Shown here: piece by piece, positions 12,700 to 23,190 of the stretch
Layout: every line of letters starts with the position of its first letter
Position numbering within the stretch: position 1 is the first letter of the stretch
Source: Platynereis dumerilii
Taxonomy: Eukaryota; Annelida; Polychaeta; Phyllodocida; Nereididae
DNA: 64,000 bases
Reading direction: 5' to 3'
Assembly: GCA_026936325.1 (NCBI GenBank)
Contig: JAPTHN010000038.1
Span: 1 to 64,000, forward strand
Translations under genes and position numbers: made by a program
Notes under the pieces: model-generated
Database searches by the model: none
Seen by the model: the letters and a program-made list of their open reading frames with translations, nothing else
What the model was told of the DNA's origin: nothing

Positions 12700-13725
12700 A
12701 ATTAGAGTTATGAAATTTTGTTACAGGTATGGGCCTGTGGGTATGGATCGGGAGCATGTCGAGAAATCCAAGGTGGCAGCCATTATGGCAGCCATCTTTC
12801 TTCATTCTTGAACTGCCCATTGTGACCTTAATATTTCACTTTCAGCTATGAAATTTGGTACAGGTATGGATCAGGTATGGATCAGGAACATGTTGAGAAA
12901 TCCCAGTGGGCGGCCATTTTGGCAGCTGTCTTTCTTCATTTCTTGAACTGCCCATTGTGACCGTAATATTTCACTTAAGAGTTATGAAATTTGGTACAGG
13001 TATTGGCCTGTGGGTATCGATCGGGAGCATGTTGAGAAATCCAAGATGGTGGCCATTTTGTGGCGGCCATTTTGGCAACCATCTTTTTTCATTCTTGAAC
13101 TCCCCATTGTGACCTTATTATTTCACTTTACAGTTATGAAAGTTGGTGCAGTCATTGGCCTGTGGGTATTGATCAGGAACATGCTGAGAAATCCAAGATG
13201 GCTGCCATCTTTCCTTTCTTGAATTGCCCATTGTAACCTTAATATTTTGCTTAGAGTTATAAAATTTGGTACATGTATTGGCCTGTGGGTATCTATCGGG
13301 AACATCCAAGATGACGGCCATTTTGTGGCCGCCATTTTGGCAGCCATCTTACTTCATTTCTTGAACTACCCATTGTCATCTCAATATTTCGCTTACATGT
13401 AGTTATGAAATTTTTTACAGGTATTGGCCTTTGGATATGAATCGGGAACATGTTGAGATATCCAAGATGGCCACTAAAATGGCCACTTCAAAATGGCTGA
13501 CATCCTTGAACTGCCCATTGTGACCTTGCTATTTCGCCTAGAGTTATGAAATTAGGTACAGTTATTGGCCTGTGGGCATGGATCAGGAACATGTCGATAA
13601 ATCCGAGATTGTGGTCATTTTGGCAGCCATATTTCTTCAATCTTTAACTGCCAGTTGTAACCTTAGTATATCGCTTAGGGTTATAAAATTAGCTACAGGT
13701 ATTGGCCTATTGGTGATAAGCTGGC
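12700..13725 (+). repeat. Tandem array of about seven ~140-bp units
   Basis: The phrase TTGAACTGCCCATTGTGACC, or a close variant, recurs near 12808, 12945, 13096, 13221, 13362, 13506 and 13643. Each unit also carries TTATGAAATTTGGTACAGG, GGCCTGTGGGTAT and AAATCCAAGATGGC. Copies are diverged, so the array is old. Short frames in it shift between units and are not coding evidence. Confidence 0.85.
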
Positions 13726-13782
13726 ACACATTGATAGATTTCATATTGACAGATGAGCGTTTAAACCGCTTGCGGTTCTAGT

Positions 13783-14760
13783 AAAAAATAACCTTGATCG
13801 CTGGCAAGCCAATCTTCCCACTAGAATCGCCCCCTCCCTCTCCCCCTCCCCCTCCCTCTCCCTCTCCCCCTCCCCCTCCCTCCTACTGTTTGTCACTCTC
13901 ACTGGACAATCTTGCTCCATCTCCATTGCCCTCTGCTTTCACCCTATCCTATCTTCCCTATCCTGTCTGCCCTATCCTATCTGCCCTATCCTATCTCCCT
14001 TGTCCTCTCCTCATTCTCCTTCTTTCCCTCTTTCTCCCTCTCCTCTCAATCCCCTTCCCTTCTTCCTCATTTCCTTCTTTACGTCCAACCATTATAAAAT
14101 AACCTTGGTTGCTGTCTGGCCCATCTCTCTCCCTCTCCTCTCCCCCTCTCCCTGCCCCTTTCCCTCCCCTATATCCCCTATTCTATCTCCCATCTTATCA
14201 TCCATATCCTCTCCTTTCCTCTATGCCCTGTCGTCTCTCCTCCTCGCCTTCTCTCTTCCTCACTCTTCCTCTCCCTCTCCTATCTCCCTCTCCTGTCTCC
14301 CTCTCCTATTTCCCTCTCCTATCTCCCTCTCCTGTCTTCCTCTCCTCTCTCCCTCTCCTCTCTCCCTCTCCGCTTCTCTTCCCTGTCTCATCCCCTATTC
14401 CCTACCCGCTCTCTCCTTCCTATTCCCTATTCCCTCTCTTTCTACCCCTCCTGCCCACTTTCTCTCCTACCACCTGTCAGCCTTTCCCTCTTTCCACCTT
14501 TCCTTTGTTTTTCTCACCTTTGAGTTGAGTCCAACCATTTTGAATAATCTTGGTTGCTCTCTGGTAAATCTCAATCTTGCTCTTTCTCCTTTATCCCCCT
14601 CTTTTCTCCTTTTCCCTTCCTTTCCTCTTTTCCTTCTTTTATTCTCCCTCCTCCTACACTTCCAGACTTCTCCTTCTTTTCTATCATAGTCTGACGTCCC
14701 AAAATCCTCTTTCTGTTTTCCTTCACTCTCCTCTTTCCTGCCTCCATATGGGGTGGGGAG
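13783..14760 (+). repeat. Polypyrimidine array with higher-order units
   Basis: Nearly pure C/T on the plus strand (CCCTCCCTCTCC and CCTATC motifs). It is punctuated by a short non-pyrimidine leader, AAAATAACCTTGGTTGCTGT or similar, near 13783, 14093 and 14540, which marks units of roughly 300-450 bp. The leucine-, serine- and proline-rich open frames are artefacts of composition. Such tracts can form triplex (H-DNA). Confidence 0.85.
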
Positions 14761-14774
14761 AGGGTTAACTTATA

Positions 14775-15125
14775 GGCCTATGCAATTAACAAAGTGTTGT
14801 CGATTTTCAGATTCAAAACAGAGGACGATGAAGTTCATGCGTCTTGTGCAACACCAGTTTACGAATGAGTCATGAAATTCACAGATGGGTCTTTCATGAT
14901 TGTGTCTTCAGGTTTTTTAAAGTTGTCAGCTCTTCCAAGGTCAGTGGCACATTGATCAAAACAACATTTTCTTAATGAAATATAGCCTAGGACTCTCCAA
15001 CTAATCATTGCGGTTGCATTATTTCACATACATTTGTATTAATTTTAAAGTGCAGTTTTGTGAATGTTTAACTTCCTAATACTCCTCGCTTAATTTACAA
15101 GGTTATGAATATGGACATGCAATGT
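14775..15125 (+). repeat. Duplicated segment, copy 2
   Basis: Diverged direct copy of 12195-12610, again followed by pyrimidine-rich DNA (15165-15270). Confidence 0.65.
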
Positions 15126-15429
15126 TCATAAAAATAGTCTTCATTGCTGCCTCATCAATCCCCCCTTTGGCGTCTACCTCTCCATCCCCGACCCCCTCCC
15201 CTTCAACCCCTCCCACTCCTATCCCCTTTCCCCTCTTTTCCTCCTCTTTTCCTCCTGTTTTCCTGCTGCCCTTCTGTTGCCATATAGCCATTTTGAAATA
15301 GGTATAGGTTATTAACCGCAAGAGAGGAAATATGTTATTTATCACTCGAGTGCTTTAGCCCTAGGTGTAATAAACACATTCCAGATACCATAGTGAATAA
15401 CCAACTTATACCACGAGACAAACACTCAA

Positions 15430-16540
15430 CCAGTCTAACTCTCCTCTCTCCATCTCCACTCTCCTCTCCTCTCTACATCTTTTCCCCCCTCTCCTCTCTC
15501 CCTCTCTCTCCCCGTCTTCCATTCCTGTCTCCCTTTCCTTTCTCCCTCTCCAGTCTCCCTCTCCTATCTCCCTCTCCTATCTCCCTCTCCTGTCTCCCTC
15601 TCCTGTCTCCCTCTCCTGTCTCCCTCTCCTGTCTCCCTCTTTTGTCTCTTTTGTTGTCCTCTGTCTCCCTCTCCTGTCTCTCTCTCCCCTGTCTCCCTCT
15701 CTTGTCTCCCTCTCTTGTCTCCCTCTCTTGTCTCCCTCTCTTGTCTCCCTCTCTTGTCTCCCTCTCTTGTCTCCCTCTCTTGTCTCCCTCTCTTGTCTTC
15801 TCCCTCTTTTGCTCTTTTGTCTCCCTCTTCTGACTCCCTCTTTTGTCTCCCTCTTTTGTCTCCCTCTCCTGTCGCCCTCTCCTGTCTCCCTCTCCTGGCA
15901 CCCTCTCCCGTCGCCCTCTCCCGTTGCCCTCTCCTGTTGCCCTCTCCCGTCGCCCTCTCCTGTCTCCTTCTCCTATCTCCTTCTCCGTCTCCCTCTCCTG
16001 TCTCCCTCTCCTGTCTCCCTCCTGTCTCCCTCTCCTGTCTCCCTCTCCTGTCTCCCTCTCCTGTCTCCCTCTCCTGTCTCCCTCTCCTGTCTCCCTCTCC
16101 TGCTCCTGCCTTCACCTCTTTCCCCCTTTCCCTCTTTCCCCCCTTTCCCTCTCTCCCTACTACCTCTTCTATTCTTTCCTGCTTCTGTTTTCCTTCTCCC
16201 TCCCCATCCGCTTCCTATCCTCATTAGCCTATGAAGTTCTTAAATACAGGACGTAAAGCCCTAAATCATCATCATCTCGTGTCTCCCTCTCATGTCACCC
16301 TCTCGTGTCTCCCTCTTGTGTCTCCCTCTCGTGTCTCCCTCTCATGTCTCCCTCTCGTGTCTCCCTCTCGTGTCTCCCTCTCGTGTCTCCCTCTCATGTC
16401 TCCCTCTCATCTCTCCCTCACGTCTCTCCCTCTCATCTCTCCCTCTCGTCTCTCCCTTTCGTCTCTCCCTTTCGTCTCTCCCTTTCGTCTCTCCCTTTCG
16501 TCTCTCCCTCTCCTCTCTCCCTCTCCTCTCTCCCTAAGAT
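15430..16540 (+). repeat. 12-bp polypyrimidine minisatellite TGTCTCCCTCTC
   Basis: Dozens of 12-bp units (TGTCTCCCTCTC with C/T, TTG and GTG variants) run for about 1.1 kb, with a short break at 16100-16290 that includes a SINE-tail fragment. Because 12 is a multiple of 3, every frame stays open on both strands. This explains the long repetitive open frames. Confidence 0.95.
16222..16277 (+). mobile_element. SINE tail fragment
   Basis: Contains TACAGGACGTAAAGCCCTAA followed by ATC repeats, matching the tail of the SINEs at 11440-11815. It sits inside the minisatellite block. Confidence 0.4.
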
Positions 16541-16559
16541 ATTCTTAAACAATGGTTAA

Positions 16560-17040
16560 GAACTTAAGACATCACTGGCATTGCAGCTGCCTGATGTCAA
16601 AAGCAAACAAAAGCCCAAACAATATCAATGTGTTGTCATGATAGTACAATTCTTGATTACTTTTCAGGTGCTATATATTATGACCCCACAAATTTCTGAA
16701 TTTTGTTCAGTTTCTCTCGTATTCTGCTGTGAAAATCACATGTACTTCTTCCATTATTATAGCACTTTTAGTGTGCCTTTCAGCATAATGATTTTCGAAA
16801 ATTTCTTGATTATGTGAGTATCATCTTGATACGCCACTGCAGTATTGAAATAATATTACAACATGACAAAACCACTCAAGTCAAGGTCACAATCATGATA
16901 TTGTTATGTAGAGCTCAAATGGGTAGTTTTTTTTATCACCTGGTTTTAATATTAGTTATAAAGATTTTTTCCATGTGACCATTTAAATACAGAAATGTTA
17001 TATACCAATGGAGCAACAATGGTCATGATGTCACAATTGC
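16560..17040. other. No gene recognised
   Basis: No exon, repeat end or RNA gene seen. Confidence 0.4.
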
Positions 17041-17059
17041 ATTATTTGGGCCACTGTTT

Positions 17060-17275
17060 TATGTTTGTTTGTTTGTTGTTTGTTTGTGTTTTATGCCTCT
17101 GCAGCACCTTAGTGGGCTATTTCGAGGCAGGCGATCGCCGTATGATGATGAGATGAGAAGACTGTGAGTCTGGCACATACCCTATTAATTCAGGGATGCC
17201 CAGGGTCTTTCAGTTGCCCCAGCATAGAACACTGGATACAACCCGCCTCCATTTAATGTCCCATGGGCTCGGACT
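17060..17275 (+). mobile_element. SINE-like repeat, full-length candidate
   Basis: GTTTGT repeats are followed by GTGTTTTATGCCTCTGCAGC and TAGTGGGCTATTTCGAGGC. The same core appears inverted at about 23440-23500 (CTAAATAGCCCACACTGGTG). Dispersed copies plus the short simple tail suggest a SINE family distinct from the one at 11440. Confidence 0.5.
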
Positions 17276-17637
17276 AAATTGAGTTCCGCCACTGTTTTAT
17301 GACATCATCAGATATCTGCAATGCTGGTGATGTCATATCTGTTAAAACAGATCTCCCTTTGACAGTGATGATTTAACACATCATGGGTCCTGATATTTAG
17401 GCTGTAAACAATTTGATAATATTCATAGCCAACCAGCTGGTAATACTTCAATAATGTCTTCTCTTGTATGAATATTTGTCTCTCTATTTACAGGAACATG
17501 TGAGCACACTAGAGGTGGCAGAAGAACGGGAGTGTCAGCATCGCCAGTGATAGTTTGATATGGTAAATATGCCTTTATTAGATGTCATTGATAAAGCCTG
17601 GCTACTTTTAAAAATGCCTAAACAGGTATCATTTCTA

Positions 17638-18441
17638 CACTCAACAAAAAAACGAACGTCCCAATTCATTTTTGCTTATAATATAAAGATAATTTTTTTT
17701 GGCAAAAGCCAATAAAATAGTATTGATCCTATTATAAACAAGTGTCAATGTGCCAAAAATCATTCTATTGTGACTATTTCCTGTTTATCTTTGACTTTGT
17801 TTATCACATTCGGGTATTTTTTAAAAAAATTCCATTCCCCACATCTCGCCAAAAAAATTGGTGTCATTTCGAAGTGTGTGAGCCCTAAAGCAGAAAGTTA
17901 CTTTATTTTAGCTTCAGATCACCTTCGAGATGTGTGTTTGGTACAGCAAGTGAAATGACTTTTATGAAAAGTTTACATGACATGACCAATGGCATCTCGG
18001 AAATGCCAATACTTTGTTCAAATCAAAATATCAAACAGAACACTCATTTTTGAAACTATCTTATTTGAAAGCCGAATAACATAATTAATTTCCCTTGCTG
18101 TACGAAACACACATCTGGAAGGTGATCTGTAGCTGCCAAAAATAAAGTTTATATAAATGTTACAATTTTTCCACTTTTTAGGGCTCTTTGTCACACAATG
18201 CGAAATGACGCCCAGATTTTTCTTGGTGAGATGTGGGTATGGGGCCATTTAAAAAAAAATCCCAACTGTTATAAACAAGGTCAAAGATAAACAGGAAATG
18301 GTCGCACTTAATTGATTTTCGGCACATTGATACTTGTTTATAATAGGATCAACACTATGTTGTTTAATTGGTTTTGGCCAAAAAAAATAAAATCTTACAA
18401 ATTATAAGCAAAAATGAAGTGGAACGTTTCTTTTTTGAGTG
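17638..18441. mobile_element. Foldback DNA element, 804 bp, TA target duplication
   Basis: Termini CACTCAACAAAAAAACGAAC and the complement of CGTTTCTTTTTTGAGTG are flanked by TA on both sides (17636-17637, 18442-18443). The arms are inverted copies over most of the length; for example TCCTGTTTATCTTTGACTTTG is mirrored as CAAAGATAAACAGGAAATGG. The TA duplication suggests Tc1/mariner-type mobilisation. No transposase. Confidence 0.85.
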
Positions 18442-18616
18442 TACAATAGCAAGATTCTATACCTACACTGCAATTTGCTCATTTCTGGGGTAGCTTAGTG
18501 GCTAAGTGGTTAAGATGCCTGCCTGCTCCGCTGAAGCTCTTTGCCTCAACTCAGCTGGTGAACCCAACATTTTCAGAGGACCCTCATAAGCCAAATTTCA
18601 GCTGGATGTCTTTCAG

Positions 18617-18817
18617 TGCCAGATTGTATGAACGCTTAACCTGGGTTATAATGAAGTGGTTAACTCCTATAACATTACTTTTAACAGGGTTATTGTGAAA
18701 ATAACTAAGCATGTCTAAGCTGACCTCATGTTATATAACGACTAAATAATTTTCCCAGTAACCCTGTTAAAAGATAAGTTTTAGGATAACCCGTGTTAAG
18801 TGTGATACAATATGGCA
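18617..18817. mobile_element. MITE-A, copy 1 (201 bp, uninterrupted)
   Basis: Ends TGCCAGATTGTATGAACGCT and the complement of GTGATACAATATGGCA, then inward CTTAACCTGGGTTAT mirrored by ATAACCCGTGTTAAG. CAG flanks both sides as a 3-bp target duplication (18614-18616, 18818-18820). It lies inside a SINE and serves as the empty-site reference for the disrupted copy at 23755-29306. Confidence 0.85.
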
Positions 18818-18996
18818 CAGTAGAAATGTTATATTGGTGGCTGTTGTATCATTGTCTATGCTGGGCATATAAAAGATCTCTCACATGAGATAAATTTGTA
18901 ACATGTTGACTGTTGAGGACTCCTGCTCTCTCTCACATCTCATCAATTAACCCTTGTGAGTGCCCAGAACTGGGCTTAGAGGGCTGCACTTACTAC

Positions 18997-19039
<43 letters not shown>
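18997..19039 (+). repeat. (ATCT)n microsatellite
   Basis: About ten uninterrupted tetranucleotides form the tail of the SINE-like repeat. Confidence 0.95.
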
Positions 19040-20778
19040 ATAATGCTTTATCCCACTGTAACCATGACTGCCTTATAATTTCTACATAACCAATTATGAC
19101 TTGACAAAACTTTTCTTGAACAACTTAAAATACTTGTTGGTATTTTGTGTGATCCTCCTCCCTCTTCCCATCTATTGGTTATCTTTACCATTTTCCTTTT
19201 GTTCCAGGTGACGTGCCTGCGACTGATTTCTCACTGCTGGTAGGCAATACAGTTGTGATAGAAAAAACCAAATACTTTCTACGATGCTCTGGCACTACTG
19301 TTTGCCACTTACTACGTCCTGAATATGGCTTATCCTCCAGAATATCGCTTATCCTCCGGAAGTGCAAACAACATTGGAATTTATACAGAGGTTACATTAT
19401 TCTATCTATCTGAAGGTTGAACAGTACTAGGTACAGTGATTGATATTATAGGCCTGTAACTGAAGGCAATCAACTGACAATACACAATATGTTATAGTAA
19501 CTGACACTAACAGTAATACTGACTTCTCTGAATTAATAAATTGAGGCTGAGAGGTCACTGCTTGGCTATTTTTTTCAAACTTAAAAATGGAGGTTGTAAC
19601 AAAAATAAATTACCCAACACAATATCAAACAATTAGTCTTGAATGGGTAATTTTCTTTTAGAAGTTTCTTCAAGATAACCCCGAAACGAGGAACTGAGAA
19701 AGTGAAAGGAACGAACCGTACGATGGTTGTGTATCAAGCTAATCAGTATACGTTACTGTTTATATTGTCTACATGTATGGACAGCAGATGGCATACAGTG
19801 TGTGCTCATTAATTTAATGCGGACTATAATATTAAGACACATTTATTTAATATTAAGACACATTTATTTAATGTTAAGACATATTTATTGAATTAAGTTC
19901 ATTAAATAATTGATGTTGTGTGTGTGGAAATGTTGTCACCTAATTAGTGAAATAATGTTATTGCATGATGCAGCTAATCAGTATCTATATGTTGTTTATA
20001 GTCTGCATATTAAATATATTGGGGGCAATGTGTTCTTATGAATATAATGCAGACTTAAATATTCTCATCAAAAGAATGTATTTTATGTGGAAATGCTGCC
20101 ACCTATTTAGTGAAATGATGTTGTTAAGCTGCTTATCGATTAATAGACTGTATAAATCGTGAGATAAACATTATATTAATGTACTCTGGATACAGTTTAT
20201 TTTCACTTATTTATTGATGCTTATAAAATTAATAGTAATACATCTTTCATGATCCTGTCTTTTATTTGATATATTTGTGATTCTACATTAATAAAGTAAG
20301 TGAATGCATACATGATAAGCACACAAACTGTAACAACTGCATGCAGCTTTCTTTTTTTGACATCTGTCCCTGCAATTGGAGTAGACTTTTTCAATGACAC
20401 TCCTAATAAAGCTGCAGTCTCTCTTGGCTCCTTACAGTACATGCTATGTGTGTTTTATATAACTGATTGAACGGGCAATTATTTCCTGCCCACGTACTGT
20501 TGCGACAGTTCGCACCTCTGCCACTGTTCAATGTGTGCATAATTACAAAATAAAGAGGAATGTGAAATTTCCATTAAAGAGTGCAGACACATTTTTGGGC
20601 GGGAAAAAAATGCCCGGTGTGCTGAACTACTGTATAATCAGAAGGGGCGCATCTGTAAACTACCTTAAGGGGCCACTAACATATGTGGCGAATATGTGGT
20701 CATTCGAAACTTCAGTGTCTTCCATGCTAATTTTGGTACACTGATTATGAGTGCTGGTGTGCAGTTCTCCAGGACCCG
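19040..20778. other. No gene; short 20-bp tandem at 19827-19891
   Basis: Three copies of about 20 bp (AATATTAAGACACATTTATT) lie at 19827-19891. A minus-strand frame near 20221-20442 contains a hydrophobic stretch (HAVVTVCVLIMYAFTYFINV), but there is no support for an exon. Confidence 0.4.
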
Positions 20779-21290
20779 TCACTAATAAGACCGCCTTTTT
20801 GGCAGGCATGAAGTGGTCATGTATACGAAGTATACTAAGTGCAATTATTTAAAACACATACTACAGCAGTCCCTGAGTAATAAGACCGCCTTTTTGGCAG
20901 GCGTGAAGCGGTCTCTCATGGAGGGTGCATCTGTCACAGTTCATGTTTACTGAAGTATACTAAATGCAATTATTTAAAACACATACTACAGCAGTCCCTG
21001 TATAATAAGACCGCCTTTTGGCAGGCGTGAAGTGGTCTCTCATGGTGGGTGCATCTGTCACATTTCATGTATACGGAAGTATACTAAGTGCAATTATTTA
21101 AAACACATGCTACAGCAGTCCCTGTGTAATAAGACCGCCTTTTGGCAGGCGTGAAGTCGCCCGCCGGCAATAATAAGGTCATAAGTGCCATTATAAACGG
21201 TGGCACTTATGACTTTATTATTGCCGGCGGGCGAAGTGGTCTCTCACGGGGTGCATCAGTTCATGTATACAGAAACAATTGCATTTTCTG
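20779..21290 (+). repeat. Tandem array of four 95-126-bp units
   Basis: Units begin AATAAGACCGCCTTTTTGGC and contain GTATACTAAGTGCAATTATT and ACTACAGCAGTCCCTG. Starts fall near 20784, 20879, 21005 and 21127. The last unit is interrupted by a 76-bp MITE. A diverged relative lies at 31075-31195. Confidence 0.85.
21158..21233. mobile_element. 76-bp palindromic MITE with AAGT target duplication
   Basis: CGCCCGCCGGCAATAATAAG pairs with CTTTATTATTGCCGGCGGGCG (one mismatch) around a short loop. It is flanked by AAGT on both sides. Neighbouring units of the host array read GTGAAGTGGTCTC without the insert, so the empty site is known directly. Much more GC-rich at its ends than the host DNA. Confidence 0.9.
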
Positions 21291-21609
21291 TTACAACATC
21301 ATCCTGTCATCTAACTTATGATCTAAGATAACGGCATTGGTACAATTAGCTGTTAAATTAACGGCAAGTACTCGCTATAAAATGACGGCATGCTTAGCCG
21401 CAAGATTTACAGCAACATGCCGTAGCATGAACTTACGGCAAAATGGTCGTAAACTTTACGGCAACTTGCTGTATATATGAAATGACGGCATGAGCCTGTT
21501 GAATTTACGGCAACATGCCGTAATTGAAATTACGGCATAACTGTTGATTTTACGGTAAGTTACTGGCTAATTTGCTGCCGGTAATGCCGTAAAACCAACG
21601 GTTTCGGTT
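21290..21609 (-). mobile_element. CACTG-terminated, CCGTAA-rich transposon end, mirror of 9337
   Basis: Many TTACGGCAACATGCCGTAA-type motifs, ending GGTTTTACAGTG followed by TAGGAAA. The complement of this end, TTTCCTACACTGTAAA, is identical to the sequence at 9331-9346. Confidence 0.55.
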
Positions 21610-21619
21610 TTACAGTGTA

Positions 21620-22900
21620 GGAAATGATATTCCTGGATGCTCTATCCTAGGATACTTTGTCTGCAATTCTCCATTTTCAGGACCATTGTTCTTTAGTTTC
21701 AAAGGTCTGGGCATTCTTTCCCAGGAAGAAGTGACAAGGACAACTTTTGTTAGTATATAATATCCCGGACACTGGAAACATATCATTAGAACCATGTAGG
21801 ACATAGTCTATTTTCCGCCTCAGGGGACACAACTTCCCACATGCCTGCTCTTTTTCCTAGGACCATGCAGTTGTCCACCCGGTCACTCTTGCCGAGTATA
21901 GATTTTCCTATCACATTATTTCAATAAAGGTTCAAAGGACACTCAGTCCCTGGACACTGGTTGCTACCACACCGGGTATCAGCACAGGCTCTCAGCAGTC
22001 AAATATTGCCATGCAGTGGAATCCAACATTGAGCCTCAAAATTATAAATGGCAAACATGCTTTACCACTTTACCATTGAGATACAAATACATAACATGTA
22101 GATGGCAATGCCATAGATTAGCGGAGCTCAAATTAACTGTTCTTATTTTGAAACCTTGTTGGTGATAAACAACAGCACCATCAGTTGGGCCTAAATTAAT
22201 TAATGCCATTCAAGTACAGTAATAGCAATCAGCTTTTAAACTTCACACCTCAAATAAACTTCACACATCACTGCTGCCAACCAGGCTGCTGTAAGTTCAG
22301 TCATTTTCCCTGGATGTGGCACTGAAGCAGGATGCTACACTGGTGGCGACACCTGTCAATTAGCTTTTTTCATACAGACGACACAAACAAGCATAAAAAT
22401 GAAGTTTTCACAACAGAATAGGATAGTTAAGCACCAAACCGAATTTTTCAGGCACTACTGCGACGTTGCAAGAGAAATTAAGGTATGTTTACTTTTATCG
22501 AAACTGTTTGATCAGGGACCAACTCTATCGCAGGGACAGGCTGTCCTCCATTCTCACTCCACTGACAGATTCCAAATTTATCATTATGAGCTGTTGTTAT
22601 GCTGATTGCTGAGTTTGCTGATGCTCCCCGAATATTAATAATTAAAATCATAACATCATTCATAGCTTTGCCATAAATCATGTAACTTCGCATTTCCTTT
22701 GCAGGCTGGCCAAAAAGGATTCTGAGAGCTCTGACTCTGTGCTCCGTATTCCACTCTGCCTCGTCAAAGAAGAAGTTGAACATCCAGAGATAAAAATACA
22801 ACTTATTTTATTTAACGTAAAATGAGATCAAGAACATGAGGTATGTTTCAATTTCATAAAAACGGATTATCTAATTATATTGTCACAAATCATTAAGAAT
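21620..22900. other. No gene; unassigned minus-strand frame 22478-22801
   Basis: A 107-codon minus-strand open frame (22478-22801) has non-repetitive composition (FGQPAKEMRSYMIYGKAMND and ITTAHNDKFGICQWSENGG are visible). I do not recognise it and it has no clear splice sites. It could be an exon or transposon debris. Confidence 0.35.
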
Positions 22901-23042
22901 AGAAGGTTATTTTTCAAAACTAGTCTTTCGCATTACAAATGTAAAATGTAAATTATGTCACATTATAAATAATATTTGCTCAAAAAAAGATATGATGCAT
23001 AGAGTGTCATAAATTGTCTTTTCACGCTAATGCTCCTCCTAG

Positions 23043-23190
23043 TTAGTTTTCTGAGAAGTAACTGGAATCCAGAGTCCTCTTGTAGCCATACCTCTTCTTG
23101 CTGCACGGGGTGCGGATGTGTCGGGGGCACTTGCAGTGGGGTGCTGAGAATTTATCACAACACAAGTACACGTCATTCATCACATCCACA
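23043..23190 (-). other. Gene C last coding exon
   Basis: Acceptor ttttctttcag at 23191-23201, phase-2 entry, 48 complete codons and a TAA stop. It encodes the C-terminal five cysteines of the module. This exon is supported on its own by alignment with genes A and B. Confidence 0.85.

Larger units (their letters stand above)
18486..19039 (+). mobile_element. tRNA-derived SINE with (ATCT)n tail, interrupted by a MITE
   Basis: The head GTAGCTTAGTGGCTAAGTGG resembles a tRNA A-box region. The 3' part reads GCCCAGAACTGGGCTTAGAG, then GGGCTGCACTTACTAC and the tail (ATCT)n at 18997-19039. MITE-A occupies 18617-18817. The B box is not clear, so the SINE call is moderate. Confidence 0.55.

Noticed and set aside
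13794-16559. Many 60-229-codon open frames rich in L, S and P on the plus strand, and R, E and G on the minus strand
   Set aside because: They are translations of C/T arrays. The 12-bp unit keeps all frames open, with no start context, splice sites or non-repetitive domain.
18500-18530. tRNA-Leu or tRNA-Ser-like gene
   Set aside because: Only the A-box region is tRNA-like, no B box or acceptor stem; part of a SINE-like repeat.
20779-21290. CRISPR-like array
   Set aside because: Units are near-identical along their whole length, with no short repeat plus variable spacers, and the DNA is eukaryotic.
22478-22801. 107-codon minus-strand gene
   Set aside because: No recognised motif, no convincing splice sites or start context. 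Reported only as an unassigned frame.
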